Of a stretch of 64,000 bases of DNA, positions 1-7,502 are shown piece after piece (within the stretch, counting starts at the first letter, position 1; the number at the start of each line of letters is the position of its first letter). Source of the DNA: Maribacter sp. (GTDB lineage: Bacteria; Bacteroidota; Bacteroidia; Flavobacteriales; Flavobacteriaceae); assembly GCA_011050675.1 (NCBI GenBank), contig DRFI01000028.1, positions 62,001-126,000 on the forward strand, read 5' to 3'. The position numbers and the translations under genes are program-made. Below the pieces are notes generated by a model. It was not told the DNA's origin, made no database searches, and saw only the letters and a program-made list of their open reading frames with translations.

Positions 1-36
1 TTTGTGAAGCAGAATGAGAAGAGGGTTAAGAAATAG
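1..36 (+). CDS. 3' end of an upstream gene, possibly ruvC
   Basis: An open frame enters the window at base 1 and reads eleven lysine-rich codons (FVKQNEKRVKK) to a TAG at 34-36. Flavobacterial RuvC proteins often end in such a basic tail and ruvC commonly lies before hemW; this is family knowledge recalled, not proven here. Only the tail is visible, so the identity is a guess. Confidence 0.3.
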   Translation, partial: FVKQNEKRVKK

Positions 37-40
37 TGTT

Positions 41-71
41 CATTTATCAGTGGGCAGTATCAGTTATCAGT
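41..71. repeat. Left arm of a 31-bp imperfect inverted repeat around the four-helix-bundle gene
   Basis: This arm matches the reverse complement of 504-534 with 5 mismatches in 31 bases. The core CAGTGGGCAGTA (48-59) is a perfect inverse match of TACTGCCCACTG (516-527). The arm also contains short CAGT-type direct repeats. The pair encloses exactly one gene, as expected of a gene cassette or IVS-like insertion. Confidence 0.75.
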
Positions 72-135
72 AATAGTGTTAAGTAATAGGTATACATATT
101 TAGAAATAGTACGCGGTAATCAGTAAAAACATTTT

Positions 136-501
136 ATGCAGTTTCAAGATTTGTTGGCTTACAAAAAGTCTTTTGCGCTTGCCATGAAGATATTTCATAT
201 TTCAAAAAACTTTCCTAAAGAGGAGAAATATTCCTTGACTGACCAAATTAGACGTTCCTCTAGAAGTGTAAGTGCTAATATTGCAGAAGCATATCGTAAA
301 AGAAGTTATCCTAAGCATTTTATAAGTAAGTTGACAGATAGCGACGCGGAAAATTCAGAAACTCAAACCTGGCTAGAGTTTGCATTTAAATGTGACTATA
401 TTGACCAAATAACATTTAATGATTTTATAAAAGATAGTGAAGAAGTTGCTAAGCTGTTAAATTATATGATTAATAATCCAAGTAAATTTGGTTCAAATTA
501 A
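136..501 (+). CDS. Four-helix bundle protein (23S rRNA IVS / S23 family)
   Basis: This 121-residue protein matches the four-helix-bundle family first found in intervening sequences of 23S rRNA and related to Avd of diversity-generating retroelements. The typical features are an N-terminal FQDLLAYKKSF, then YSLTDQIRRSSRSVSANIAEAYRKRSY, and a helix rich in acidic residues. The function is unknown; family members form pentameric helical barrels that may bind nucleic acid. The gene sits alone between the presumed ruvC tail and hemW. It is enclosed by 31-bp inverted repeats at 41-71 and 504-534, so it looks inserted. The right repeat ends only five bases before the hemW start codon. Confidence 0.85.
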   Translation: MQFQDLLAYKKSFALAMKIFHISKNFPKEEKYSLTDQIRRSSRSVSANIAEAYRKRSYPKHFISKLTDSDAENSETQTWLEFAFKCDYIDQITFNDFIKDSEEVAKLLNYMINNPSKFGSN

Positions 502-503
502 GA

Positions 504-534
504 ACTGTAAACTGGTACTGCCCACTGAAAACTG
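504..534. repeat. Right arm of the 31-bp inverted repeat
   Basis: This is the partner of 41-71. It starts just after the four-helix-bundle stop codon and ends five bases before the ATG of hemW at 540. It is built from ACTG-type words (ACTG, AAACTGGT, CCCACTG). Its position means that translation initiation of hemW depends on the inserted segment. Confidence 0.75.
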
Positions 535-539
535 AAAAT

Positions 540-1673
540 ATGTCCGGAATCTACATCCATATTCCATTTTGTAAACAAGCATGTCACTATTGTGATTTTC
601 ATTTTTCTACCACTATGGGGAAGAAAGAAGCGATGGTGAGTGCATTATGCAGAGAATTGGAACTACGAAAAGATGAGTTCTCTAATGTCGTTGTAGAGAC
701 AATCTATTTTGGTGGTGGTACACCTTCTGTTTTAGAGACTGAGGAAATTGAGCAGTTGATAGCTGCGGTTCGTGAACATTATGATGTTGTAGACAATCCG
801 GAAATTACGTTAGAGGCGAATCCTGATGATTTATCTGAAGAGAAAATTCTGCAATTGGCAGATAGCCCTATAAATAGGTTGAGTATCGGAATTCAATCGT
901 TTTTTGAAGAGGATTTAAAATTAATGAACAGGGCTCATAACGCTTTGGAGGCGGAAAAAAGTCTTCAATTGGCTAGTGAGCATTTCGATAACATTTCCAT
1001 TGACCTTATTTATGGAATGCCAAACATGACTTTAGAGCGTTGGAAACAGAATATTGATAAAGCACTCGGTTTCGGGATTCCGCATATCTCAAGTTATGCC
1101 CTTACGGTAGAGCCGAAAACTGCACTGGCGAAGTTTGTGGAGGATGGATTGATTACGCCCGCCACCGATGAAGAAACCCAAGAGCATTTTAACCTGTTAA
1201 ACGAAACTTTACTTGCAGCAGGATTTGATTGTTATGAGATTTCCAACTTTGGAAAACCAGGATACTATTCTAAGAATAACTCCGCATATTGGCAACAGAA
1301 GAAATATTTAGGTATTGGTCCGTCCGCACATTCTTTTGACGGAATACGAAGAGGATGGAATATTAATAACAATCCTAAATACATAAAATCTATTGGCGAA
1401 GAGATACTGCCAATGGAGGTTGAGGTACTTTCTGCAACAGATAAATACAATGAGTATATTATGACAGGTTTGCGTACTATTTGGGGAGTATCTTTAAGTA
1501 GAATTTCCACTGAATTCGGACCTAAATTTAAAGAGTATGCTTTAATGCAAGCTGATAAATATATAAATCAACATTTGCTTTTTGTTGATGGAGACATCCT
1601 CAAAACAACCAAAAAAGGAATGTTTTTAGCAGATGGTTTAGCCGCAGATTTGTTTATGGTTAACCTAAAGTAA
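540..1673 (+). CDS. hemW: Radical SAM heme chaperone HemW (coproporphyrinogen III oxidase-like)
   Basis: HemW delivers heme to target proteins and was long annotated as an oxygen-independent coproporphyrinogen oxidase. The protein of 377 residues opens with GIYIHIPFC and the radical-SAM cysteine motif CxxxCxxC (CKQACHYC), followed by the YFGGGTPS SAM-binding motif and the LSIGIQSF and ISIDLIYGMP blocks. It has the HemW C-terminal domain and normal family length. Unlike genuine HemN it lacks a long N-terminal extension. The start is the ATG at 540, directly after the inverted repeat of the inserted four-helix-bundle cassette, with no clear Shine-Dalgarno site. Confidence 0.93.
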   Translation: MSGIYIHIPFCKQACHYCDFHFSTTMGKKEAMVSALCRELELRKDEFSNVVVETIYFGGGTPSVLETEEIEQLIAAVREHYDVVDNPEITLEANPDDLSEEKILQLADSPINRLSIGIQSFFEEDLKLMNRAHNALEAEKSLQLASEHFDNISIDLIYGMPNMTLERWKQNIDKALGFGIPHISSYALTVEPKTALAKFVEDGLITPATDEETQEHFNLLNETLLAAGFDCYEISNFGKPGYYSKNNSAYWQQKKYLGIGPSAHSFDGIRRGWNINNNPKYIKSIGEEILPMEVEVLSATDKYNEYIMTGLRTIWGVSLSRISTEFGPKFKEYALMQADKYINQHLLFVDGDILKTTKKGMFLADGLAADLFMVNLK

Positions 1674-1744
1674 CGTTTAAAAAGTTGTAATTTCCTTACT
1701 TCAAAGCCAATGTTATTATCCCTTTGAAAGCTTATTGATTGACC

Positions 1745-2500
1745 ATGAGTATTATGAAAACTACCATATTTTACGAAAATAAAAACTACAACATAGATTT
1801 ATCTGAGCCGCTAGATATATCTATACCTATTACTGGTAAAAAGGATAATGTAAATGCATGGTATATAGATGCTCCAAAATTTACACCGCATACCGATGGT
1901 GATTTTATAGGAAGTATCGCCGCAGGATCTAGCACCAATTTTTATGATATATGGTTTAACCCACATTCGCATGGTACACATACAGAATGTGTAGGGCATA
2001 TATCAGAAGAACATCAATCTGTAAATCAGAATTTAAAGCAATTTTTCTTTTTGGCTGAGGTAATCACGATATCGCCCATAGAGGACAACCAAGATTTTGT
2101 TATTACAAGAGAGCAATTAGAGAAGGCATTAGAGAATAAAAAACCAAAGGCTTTGGTGGTAAGAACGCTACCAAACTTAGAGGAAAAAAATCATAAGCAA
2201 TATTCAAATACTAATCCGCCTTACATTTTAGAAGATGCTATGATTTTTATAAGGGAATTAGGTGTTGAACATTTATTAATAGACCTGCCTTCTGTAGACA
2301 AAGAAAAAGATGGCGGAGAACTATTGTCTCATAAAGCATTTTGGAATTTTAATGGGAACATACGTTTAGAGGCAACCATAACCGAATTTATTTTTGTGCC
2401 AGTTACAGTTAATGATGGAACTTACTTTTTAAACTTACAAGTAGCACCTTTTGAAAATGACGCAAGCCCAAGTAGACCCGTGTTATATAAAATAGAATAA
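1745..2500 (+). CDS. Cyclase family protein (kynurenine formamidase-like metal hydrolase)
   Basis: This is a putative metal-dependent hydrolase of the cyclase fold, which includes kynurenine formamidase and polyketide cyclases. The family metal motif HxGTHxD appears as HSHGTHTE, with the final acidic residue a glutamate. The opening DLSEPLDISIPI and the central segment LLIDLPSVDKEKDGGELLSHKAFW also fit. Frames open from a TTG at 1739; ATGs at 1745 and 1754 are better starts, and the second gives MKTTIFYEN, which is family-like. Three bases separate it from the DUF4260 gene, so the two are probably cotranscribed. The substrate is unknown. Confidence 0.85.
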   Translation: MSIMKTTIFYENKNYNIDLSEPLDISIPITGKKDNVNAWYIDAPKFTPHTDGDFIGSIAAGSSTNFYDIWFNPHSHGTHTECVGHISEEHQSVNQNLKQFFFLAEVITISPIEDNQDFVITREQLEKALENKKPKALVVRTLPNLEEKNHKQYSNTNPPYILEDAMIFIRELGVEHLLIDLPSVDKEKDGGELLSHKAFWNFNGNIRLEATITEFIFVPVTVNDGTYFLNLQVAPFENDASPSRPVLYKIE

Positions 2501-2502
2501 TT

Positions 2503-2862
2503 ATGAAAAATCTACTAAAACTAGAAGAACTAGCATTAATGATACTTGGTGTTTTTATGTTTGGTTTATTAGGCTATCAATGGTGGTGGCTGCCAGTTTT
2601 AATCTTAACTCCAGATATTTCAATGTTGGGGTATATGGTGAATTCAAAAGCAGGTGCTGTTTGTTATAATTTGTTTCACTATAGAGGAGTGGCCATACTT
2701 TTATACTTTGCAGGAATCTATTTAATGTTGCCAATAATTCAATTAATAGGCACAATTCTTTTTATACATATAGCGATGGACCGTATATTTGGCTACGGAC
2801 TCAAATATGAAAAGGGGTTTAAGTTTACTCATTTAGGTGAAATAGGAAGAAAAAATGGATAA
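2503..2862 (+). CDS. DUF4260 small membrane protein
   Basis: This 119-residue hydrophobic protein has about three to four membrane helices. It carries the DUF4260 hallmarks: LEELALMILGVFMF at the start, WWWLPVLILTPDISMLGY in the middle, and HIAMDRIFGYGLKY near the C-terminus. The function is unknown. It overlaps the next gene by eight bases, which suggests translational coupling with the DUF4230 protein. Confidence 0.85.
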   Translation: MKNLLKLEELALMILGVFMFGLLGYQWWWLPVLILTPDISMLGYMVNSKAGAVCYNLFHYRGVAILLYFAGIYLMLPIIQLIGTILFIHIAMDRIFGYGLKYEKGFKFTHLGEIGRKNG

Positions 2863-3475
2863 TATTTTCGATACGATTCTCGGTCTGGTTTTAGGGGCCA
2901 TTGGTATGTATTGGCTCTTTACTTTTTTTAAAGGCAAAAAAAGTAAAGAGATAACAACGCACCAGTCTACCGTGTTATTAGAGAAAATGAAAAGCGTTTG
3001 CAAGTTGATAACTGTAGAAGGTGAGTTTGCCGAAATCTACAAATACGAAAATGTAAAAGATTTTCTGAGTCTGGTAAGTAGTAAAAAGAAAGCGTTGGTT
3101 GTCATAAAGGCTAAAGCTCATATTGGATACGATTTAAGTAAACTATTAATGCATGCCGATGAAGCCAATAAAAAAATCATACTAGATAATTTTCCGCAGC
3201 CAGAGGTTTTAAGTATCGAGCCTGAATTAGAGTTTTACGATATTAAAAGTGGGTTTTTCAACTTTTTTGCCCCAGATGATTTAACGAAATTGAATGCAGA
3301 GGCAAAGAAACATATTCGCGAAAAAATACCAGAAAGCGGCTTAATGGAAACTGCTAGAAAAGAAGCTCTACAAACCGTTTTGATAATGGAAAAAATAGTA
3401 GAGACCATCGGTTGGAAACTCGATTATACGGCTCTTAAAATTCCGCAAAAACAAATTGATCTGCTCGAAAAATAA
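2855..3475 (+). CDS. DUF4230 domain protein, membrane anchored
   Basis: This protein of 206 residues has one N-terminal membrane helix (about residues 6-24) followed by a basic stretch and the DUF4230 domain. The typical word is VIKAKAHIGYDLSKL, and the C-terminal helix is rich in lysine and glutamate. DUF4230 proteins are predicted periplasm-facing proteins of unknown role. The ATG lies inside the end of the DUF4260 gene. Confidence 0.85.
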   Translation: MDNIFDTILGLVLGAIGMYWLFTFFKGKKSKEITTHQSTVLLEKMKSVCKLITVEGEFAEIYKYENVKDFLSLVSSKKKALVVIKAKAHIGYDLSKLLMHADEANKKIILDNFPQPEVLSIEPELEFYDIKSGFFNFFAPDDLTKLNAEAKKHIREKIPESGLMETARKEALQTVLIMEKIVETIGWKLDYTALKIPQKQIDLLEK

Positions 3476-3498
3476 CTACAAACAACTCAAAATTGAAA

Positions 3499-3894
3499 AT
3501 GAAAAACGTAATTTGTATCCTTATAATAACACTAATGACCACTGTAAGTTTTGGTCAAAATGATAAAGAAATGACAGAATTCGATTCTAATTTTTCCCAT
3601 ACCGTATTTTTCTGGTTGAAAAACCCTGATAGTCAAGCAGACCGTACAGCTTTTGAAACTTCATTACGTAAGTTTTTAGATAATTCTGGTTATGCTAAAA
3701 CTAAATTTATAGGTAAACCTCCAAGAACTAGTAGAGATGTAGTGGATGGTTCATTTACCTATTCTTTAATAGTAAGTTTTGATTCTGCTGAGTCTCAACA
3801 AGCTTATCAAGATGAAGCTCCACACAAATTGTTTATAGAAGAATCTAGTGAACTATGGACTAAGGTTATTGTTTACGATTCTACTAGTATCTAA
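3499..3894 (+). CDS. Secreted Dabb (stress-responsive alpha/beta barrel) protein
   Basis: The frame is open from a TTG at 3493, but the ATG at 3499 gives MKNVICILIITLMTTVSFGQ, a clean signal peptide ending at GQ. The mature part (about 110 residues) is a single Dabb ferredoxin-like domain: HTVFFWLKNPDS at the start, then a YSLIVSFDSAESQQAYQ block and a terminal WTKVIVYDS strand. Dabb proteins are small dimeric barrels. An exported copy of unknown role is common in Bacteroidota. Confidence 0.85.
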   Translation: MKNVICILIITLMTTVSFGQNDKEMTEFDSNFSHTVFFWLKNPDSQADRTAFETSLRKFLDNSGYAKTKFIGKPPRTSRDVVDGSFTYSLIVSFDSAESQQAYQDEAPHKLFIEESSELWTKVIVYDSTSI

Positions 3895-3973
3895 AAAAGT
3901 ATTATGATTTTATGCCGGGTAATCTTAACGGTATTTGGCCCATAATCAAATTATGTTCTAAAACCTCAATAGA

Positions 3974-4327
3974 ATGAACGTTGAAGAATACCGAGACTAT
4001 TGTATTTTAAAAAAAGGAGTTTCAGAATCTTTTCCTTTTGATGAGACGACTTTGGTATTTAAAGTAATGGGCAAAATGTTTGCACTTTGCGGCTTGGATA
4101 ATGTTCCACTACGTGTCAATTTAAAATGTGATCCAGATAGAGCCATAGAACTTCGTGAACAACATGAAGGCATTATTGAAGGGTGGCACATGAGTAAAAA
4201 ACATTGGAACACCGTCTACTTAGATCAAATACCTAAAGAACTTACGCTAGAGCTTATTGATCATTCTTATGATTTGGTCGTTTCTAAGTTCACAAAAAAG
4301 TTGAAAGCAGAATTAGAAGCACTATAG
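3974..4327 (+). CDS. MmcQ/YjbR family protein
   Basis: This 117-residue protein matches the YjbR/MmcQ family with a double-wing DNA-binding fold. It begins NVEEYRDYCILKKGVSESFPFDE and carries NLKCDPDRAIELREQ and HMSKKHWNTVYLD, which are the family blocks. The role is poorly defined. It stands alone, with 79 bases before it and about 130 before the ExbD pair. Confidence 0.9.
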   Translation: MNVEEYRDYCILKKGVSESFPFDETTLVFKVMGKMFALCGLDNVPLRVNLKCDPDRAIELREQHEGIIEGWHMSKKHWNTVYLDQIPKELTLELIDHSYDLVVSKFTKKLKAELEAL

Positions 4328-4458
4328 TATTAGGTATCTAAAACCTTGTACAATTAGTAAAGCGGTCTGTTCACTCACCCAAAAGGGTCATTCACTCATT
4401 CTTGCTTTTTTTCATTTGCTGATTTGTGGTACTTGATAGTGTATTAAATGCACTGTTT

Positions 4459-5076
4459 ATGAAAAACCACAGAGTACCTCAAGAAGTCAATGCCGGTTCT
4501 ATGGCAGATATCGCTTTTTTATTACTGATTTTTTTCTTGGTTACCACATCTATAGAAAATGATGCGGGTCTAAACAGACTAATGCCTCCAGAAAATAATG
4601 ACGTCATAGCCGATATTAAAGAACGAAACCTTTTTGATATCAGCATAAATGAGACTGATCAAATAATGGCTAATGGAGAAGTTATCGAACTTTCAAGTCT
4701 GAGGAAAAACATAATGGCATTTATAGATAATGGAGGGCTGCTAGTTCAAAGTGAAGAATATTGTGACTATTGCAAGGGAGAAAGACTGACAGATTTGTCT
4801 GAACATCCCACAAAGGCAATTGTTACAATTAAGGCACTACGTAATACGAGCTATCCTGTTTATGTGTCTGTACAAAACGAGGTTGTGGGTGCTTATAATA
4901 TGCTTCGTAATAGAGAAAGCAAAAGGTTATTCAATACTTCTTTTGAAGCTATTAATACAGCATATTATAAAGAGGAAATTACTGAAGAGCAAAGAGGACA
5001 ATTAAAGAAACGTCTTGAAATTATCAGAGCCCTTTATCCACAAAAAATTATTGAACTAGCAACCATAAATAATTAA
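4459..5076 (+). CDS. exbD: ExbD/TolR biopolymer transport protein (first of two)
   Basis: ExbD forms the stator of TonB- or Tol-type energy transducers with ExbB. The protein has the N-terminal signature RVPQEVNAGSMADIAFLLLI, with the membrane helix and essential aspartate (SMADIAF), and then a periplasmic domain. A GTG at 4426 opens the frame, but the ATG at 4459 gives the usual short cytoplasmic tail. The periplasmic part contains a CDYC pair (SEEYCDYCKGE) not seen in the next copy. It lies five bases before the second exbD. No exbB or tonB lies beside it. Confidence 0.9.
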   Translation: MKNHRVPQEVNAGSMADIAFLLLIFFLVTTSIENDAGLNRLMPPENNDVIADIKERNLFDISINETDQIMANGEVIELSSLRKNIMAFIDNGGLLVQSEEYCDYCKGERLTDLSEHPTKAIVTIKALRNTSYPVYVSVQNEVVGAYNMLRNRESKRLFNTSFEAINTAYYKEEITEEQRGQLKKRLEIIRALYPQKIIELATINN

Positions 5077-5080
5077 GATC

Positions 5081-5575
5081 ATGATAAAATTTAACAAAGC
5101 GTCTTCTACTAGAAGTTTACCTCCTATTTCAACGGCATCTCTACCTGATATCGTTTTTATACTTCTCTTTTTCTTTATGACGGTTACGGTAATGAAGAAT
5201 CAAAATCTAATGGTCGAGAATACTTTGCCAAAGGCAACAGAGATTGAAAAATTGGAGAATCAAGATCGGATTATTGAAATTTATGTGGGTAAACCTGTGG
5301 GGAATAGTGAGACAAGTTTGGGTAACGAACCTAGAATTCAAATGGATAATAGACTTGTAACTGTTGATGAGGTTGGTGATTATGCATTGCAAGCTTTGTC
5401 ATCAATGCCAGAGCACTTAAGAAATGTAGCCACAGTATCTATTAAGGCAGATGTTGGCGTGAAAATGGGAATTATTGAAGATTTAAAGAATAAACTACGG
5501 GTGGTTAATTTGCTAAAAATAAACTATACCACTTCTGATGGTGATGCGCTAGATAATTTAAACACCGTTAATTAA
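5081..5575 (+). CDS. exbD: ExbD/TolR biopolymer transport protein (second of two)
   Basis: This protein of 164 residues follows the first exbD with four spacer bases, so the two are cotranscribed. The membrane helix carries the ExbD aspartate in TASLPDIVFILLFFFMTV, and the periplasmic domain is shorter than in the first copy. Paired ExbD proteins are usual in Bacteroidota TonB systems, where they assemble with ExbB; here ExbB must be encoded elsewhere. Confidence 0.9.
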   Translation: MIKFNKASSTRSLPPISTASLPDIVFILLFFFMTVTVMKNQNLMVENTLPKATEIEKLENQDRIIEIYVGKPVGNSETSLGNEPRIQMDNRLVTVDEVGDYALQALSSMPEHLRNVATVSIKADVGVKMGIIEDLKNKLRVVNLLKINYTTSDGDALDNLNTVN

Positions 5576-5680
5576 AATTTCTATAGTACTATAGAAAGCC
5601 TACTCTTTAAAACTATTTTCAATTCTTAAAAAACCACTTTCTAAGGTTATCTTTACCTTTTCTATAATAGGTTGATTTTC

Positions 5681-7453
5681 ATGAAGAATTTAGAGGGTTT
5701 TTATAATCAAAGAGTACAAGAGCTAGATGCGGATATTACGGCTTTAAATCAGAAACTATTTTTATTTAGTTCTCTTAGACTATTTATTTTTTTAGCTACA
5801 ATTGGGGCGCTTTATTTTGCTTCTGTTAATGCTAAATATGTAATTGGAGTATTGTGTGTAGGTATTCCATTATTCTTATACTTGGTAAGTAAATACACAA
5901 ACCTTAAACTTCAAAAAGCAAAGATTGAGGAGTTGAGAAATATCAATTTGGTTGAGTTGCAGGTCCTGAACAGAGATTTTTCCAAATTACCAAATGGTAA
6001 AGAGTTTGCAGAGGATATTCATTTTTTTAGTCAAGATATAGACTTGTTCGGAGATGGTTCTTTTTATCAGATTTCTAACCGCACGAAGTTGAGCGAGGGT
6101 AGTTTGCTGTTGGCAGATATCTACAAAGAAAATTCAATAAACGAGATAAAAGAAAAACAAGAAGCTATTGTCGAAATAGGAGAGAATGTAGATTGGCGAC
6201 AAGAATTTTCGGCTATGGCCGCTTTGACCAAAACAGAGACATCAACACACACTATTACTAAATGGCTAAAGAATTATAAGCCATTTGTACCCAAGGCAAT
6301 GAAATTTATTCCTTTAGTTTTTTCATTGTTGTCGATGGCTATTTTTGTTGCTTACTTTTTGGACCTGTTGCCAGAATCCGCATTGATTTTTTGGTTGGCC
6401 TTGGGTATGGTTATCGTTGGGGTCTTCACCAAAAAAGTAACGAATTTGGGGCAGAGTGCTACAAAAATGAAATCTACTTTTGATCAATACAATCAGTTGT
6501 TAGCTATGATAGAGCAAACTGATTTTACGTCTGATTTATTGAAGAAGCAGAAATTAAATATTTTAAGTAATGGCGACGATAATTCTAAAGTGCTTAAGAA
6601 ATTTGCATCTCTTTTAAGTAATCTTGATCGTAATAATAATCTTCTGTATTTAATATTTGCTAATGGATTTTTTCTACGGTCATTAACAGACTGTCTTGCT
6701 GTAGAAAAGTGGATAGATGAACATGGTAAGAGCGTAGAAACATGGTTTAATACTATTGCTTTTTTTGATGCCTATAATAGTTTGGGCAATTTCGCTTTCA
6801 ATCATCCTAACTTCACGTATCCAACAATAGCCAATGATGATGTGGTGTTGAAAGCTAAGAATGCAGGACATCCGCTGTTAGATCCTAAGAAAAGCATACT
6901 CAACGATATTACTATTGAAGGTGGTCAGTTCTTTATAATTACCGGTGCAAATATGGCAGGTAAGAGTACATTCTTAAGAACGGTGTCTTTGCAGATTATG
7001 ATGGCGAATGTTGGCATGCCGGTTTGTGCGGAGTCAGTAACCTACTCACCTATAAAATTAATAACTAGCATGCGGACTACAGATTCATTAACTGATGATG
7101 AATCGTATTTCTTTTCGGAGCTTAAGCGATTGCGCTACATTGTAGATGAAATTCAAACTGATCGCTACTTTATTGTTTTAGATGAAATTTTGAAGGGAAC
7201 GAATAGTACCGATAAAGCCTTGGGTTCACGAAAATTTGTAGAACGGTTGGTAAAAAGTAAATCTACTGGTATAATTGCTACTCACGACCTAAGTCTTTGT
7301 GAAGTTGCTAATGAGCACCCAGCTGTAAAAAATCATTATTTTGATGCTGAGATAATAGATAACGAATTGCATTTCGATTACACTTTTAAGGACGGTATTT
7401 GTCAGAATATGAATGCTTCTTTTCTATTAAAAAAGATGGGAATTATAGAATAA
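5681..7453 (+). CDS. Membrane-associated MutS-like ATPase
   Basis: The C-terminal third is a MutS-type ABC ATPase domain with Walker A GANMAGKST (about residue 420), a TDSLTDDESYFFSELKRL block, Walker B FIVLDEILKGTNSTDK and the TGIIATHDLSL switch. In place of the mismatch-binding and connector domains, the N-terminal half has two pairs of membrane segments (about residues 28-70 and 207-250). This is a Bacteroidota family of about 600 residues and is not the mismatch-repair MutS; the role is unknown. The frame opens at a TTG (5672), but the ATG at 5681 is the likely start. Confidence 0.85.
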   Translation: MKNLEGFYNQRVQELDADITALNQKLFLFSSLRLFIFLATIGALYFASVNAKYVIGVLCVGIPLFLYLVSKYTNLKLQKAKIEELRNINLVELQVLNRDFSKLPNGKEFAEDIHFFSQDIDLFGDGSFYQISNRTKLSEGSLLLADIYKENSINEIKEKQEAIVEIGENVDWRQEFSAMAALTKTETSTHTITKWLKNYKPFVPKAMKFIPLVFSLLSMAIFVAYFLDLLPESALIFWLALGMVIVGVFTKKVTNLGQSATKMKSTFDQYNQLLAMIEQTDFTSDLLKKQKLNILSNGDDNSKVLKKFASLLSNLDRNNNLLYLIFANGFFLRSLTDCLAVEKWIDEHGKSVETWFNTIAFFDAYNSLGNFAFNHPNFTYPTIANDDVVLKAKNAGHPLLDPKKSILNDITIEGGQFFIITGANMAGKSTFLRTVSLQIMMANVGMPVCAESVTYSPIKLITSMRTTDSLTDDESYFFSELKRLRYIVDEIQTDRYFIVLDEILKGTNSTDKALGSRKFVERLVKSKSTGIIATHDLSLCEVANEHPAVKNHYFDAEIIDNELHFDYTFKDGICQNMNASFLLKKMGIIE

Positions 7454-7502
7454 AAGTTTTTTATTCTTAGATTTAAAGTTGTAATCATTTTCCGTCTTTT
7501 TT

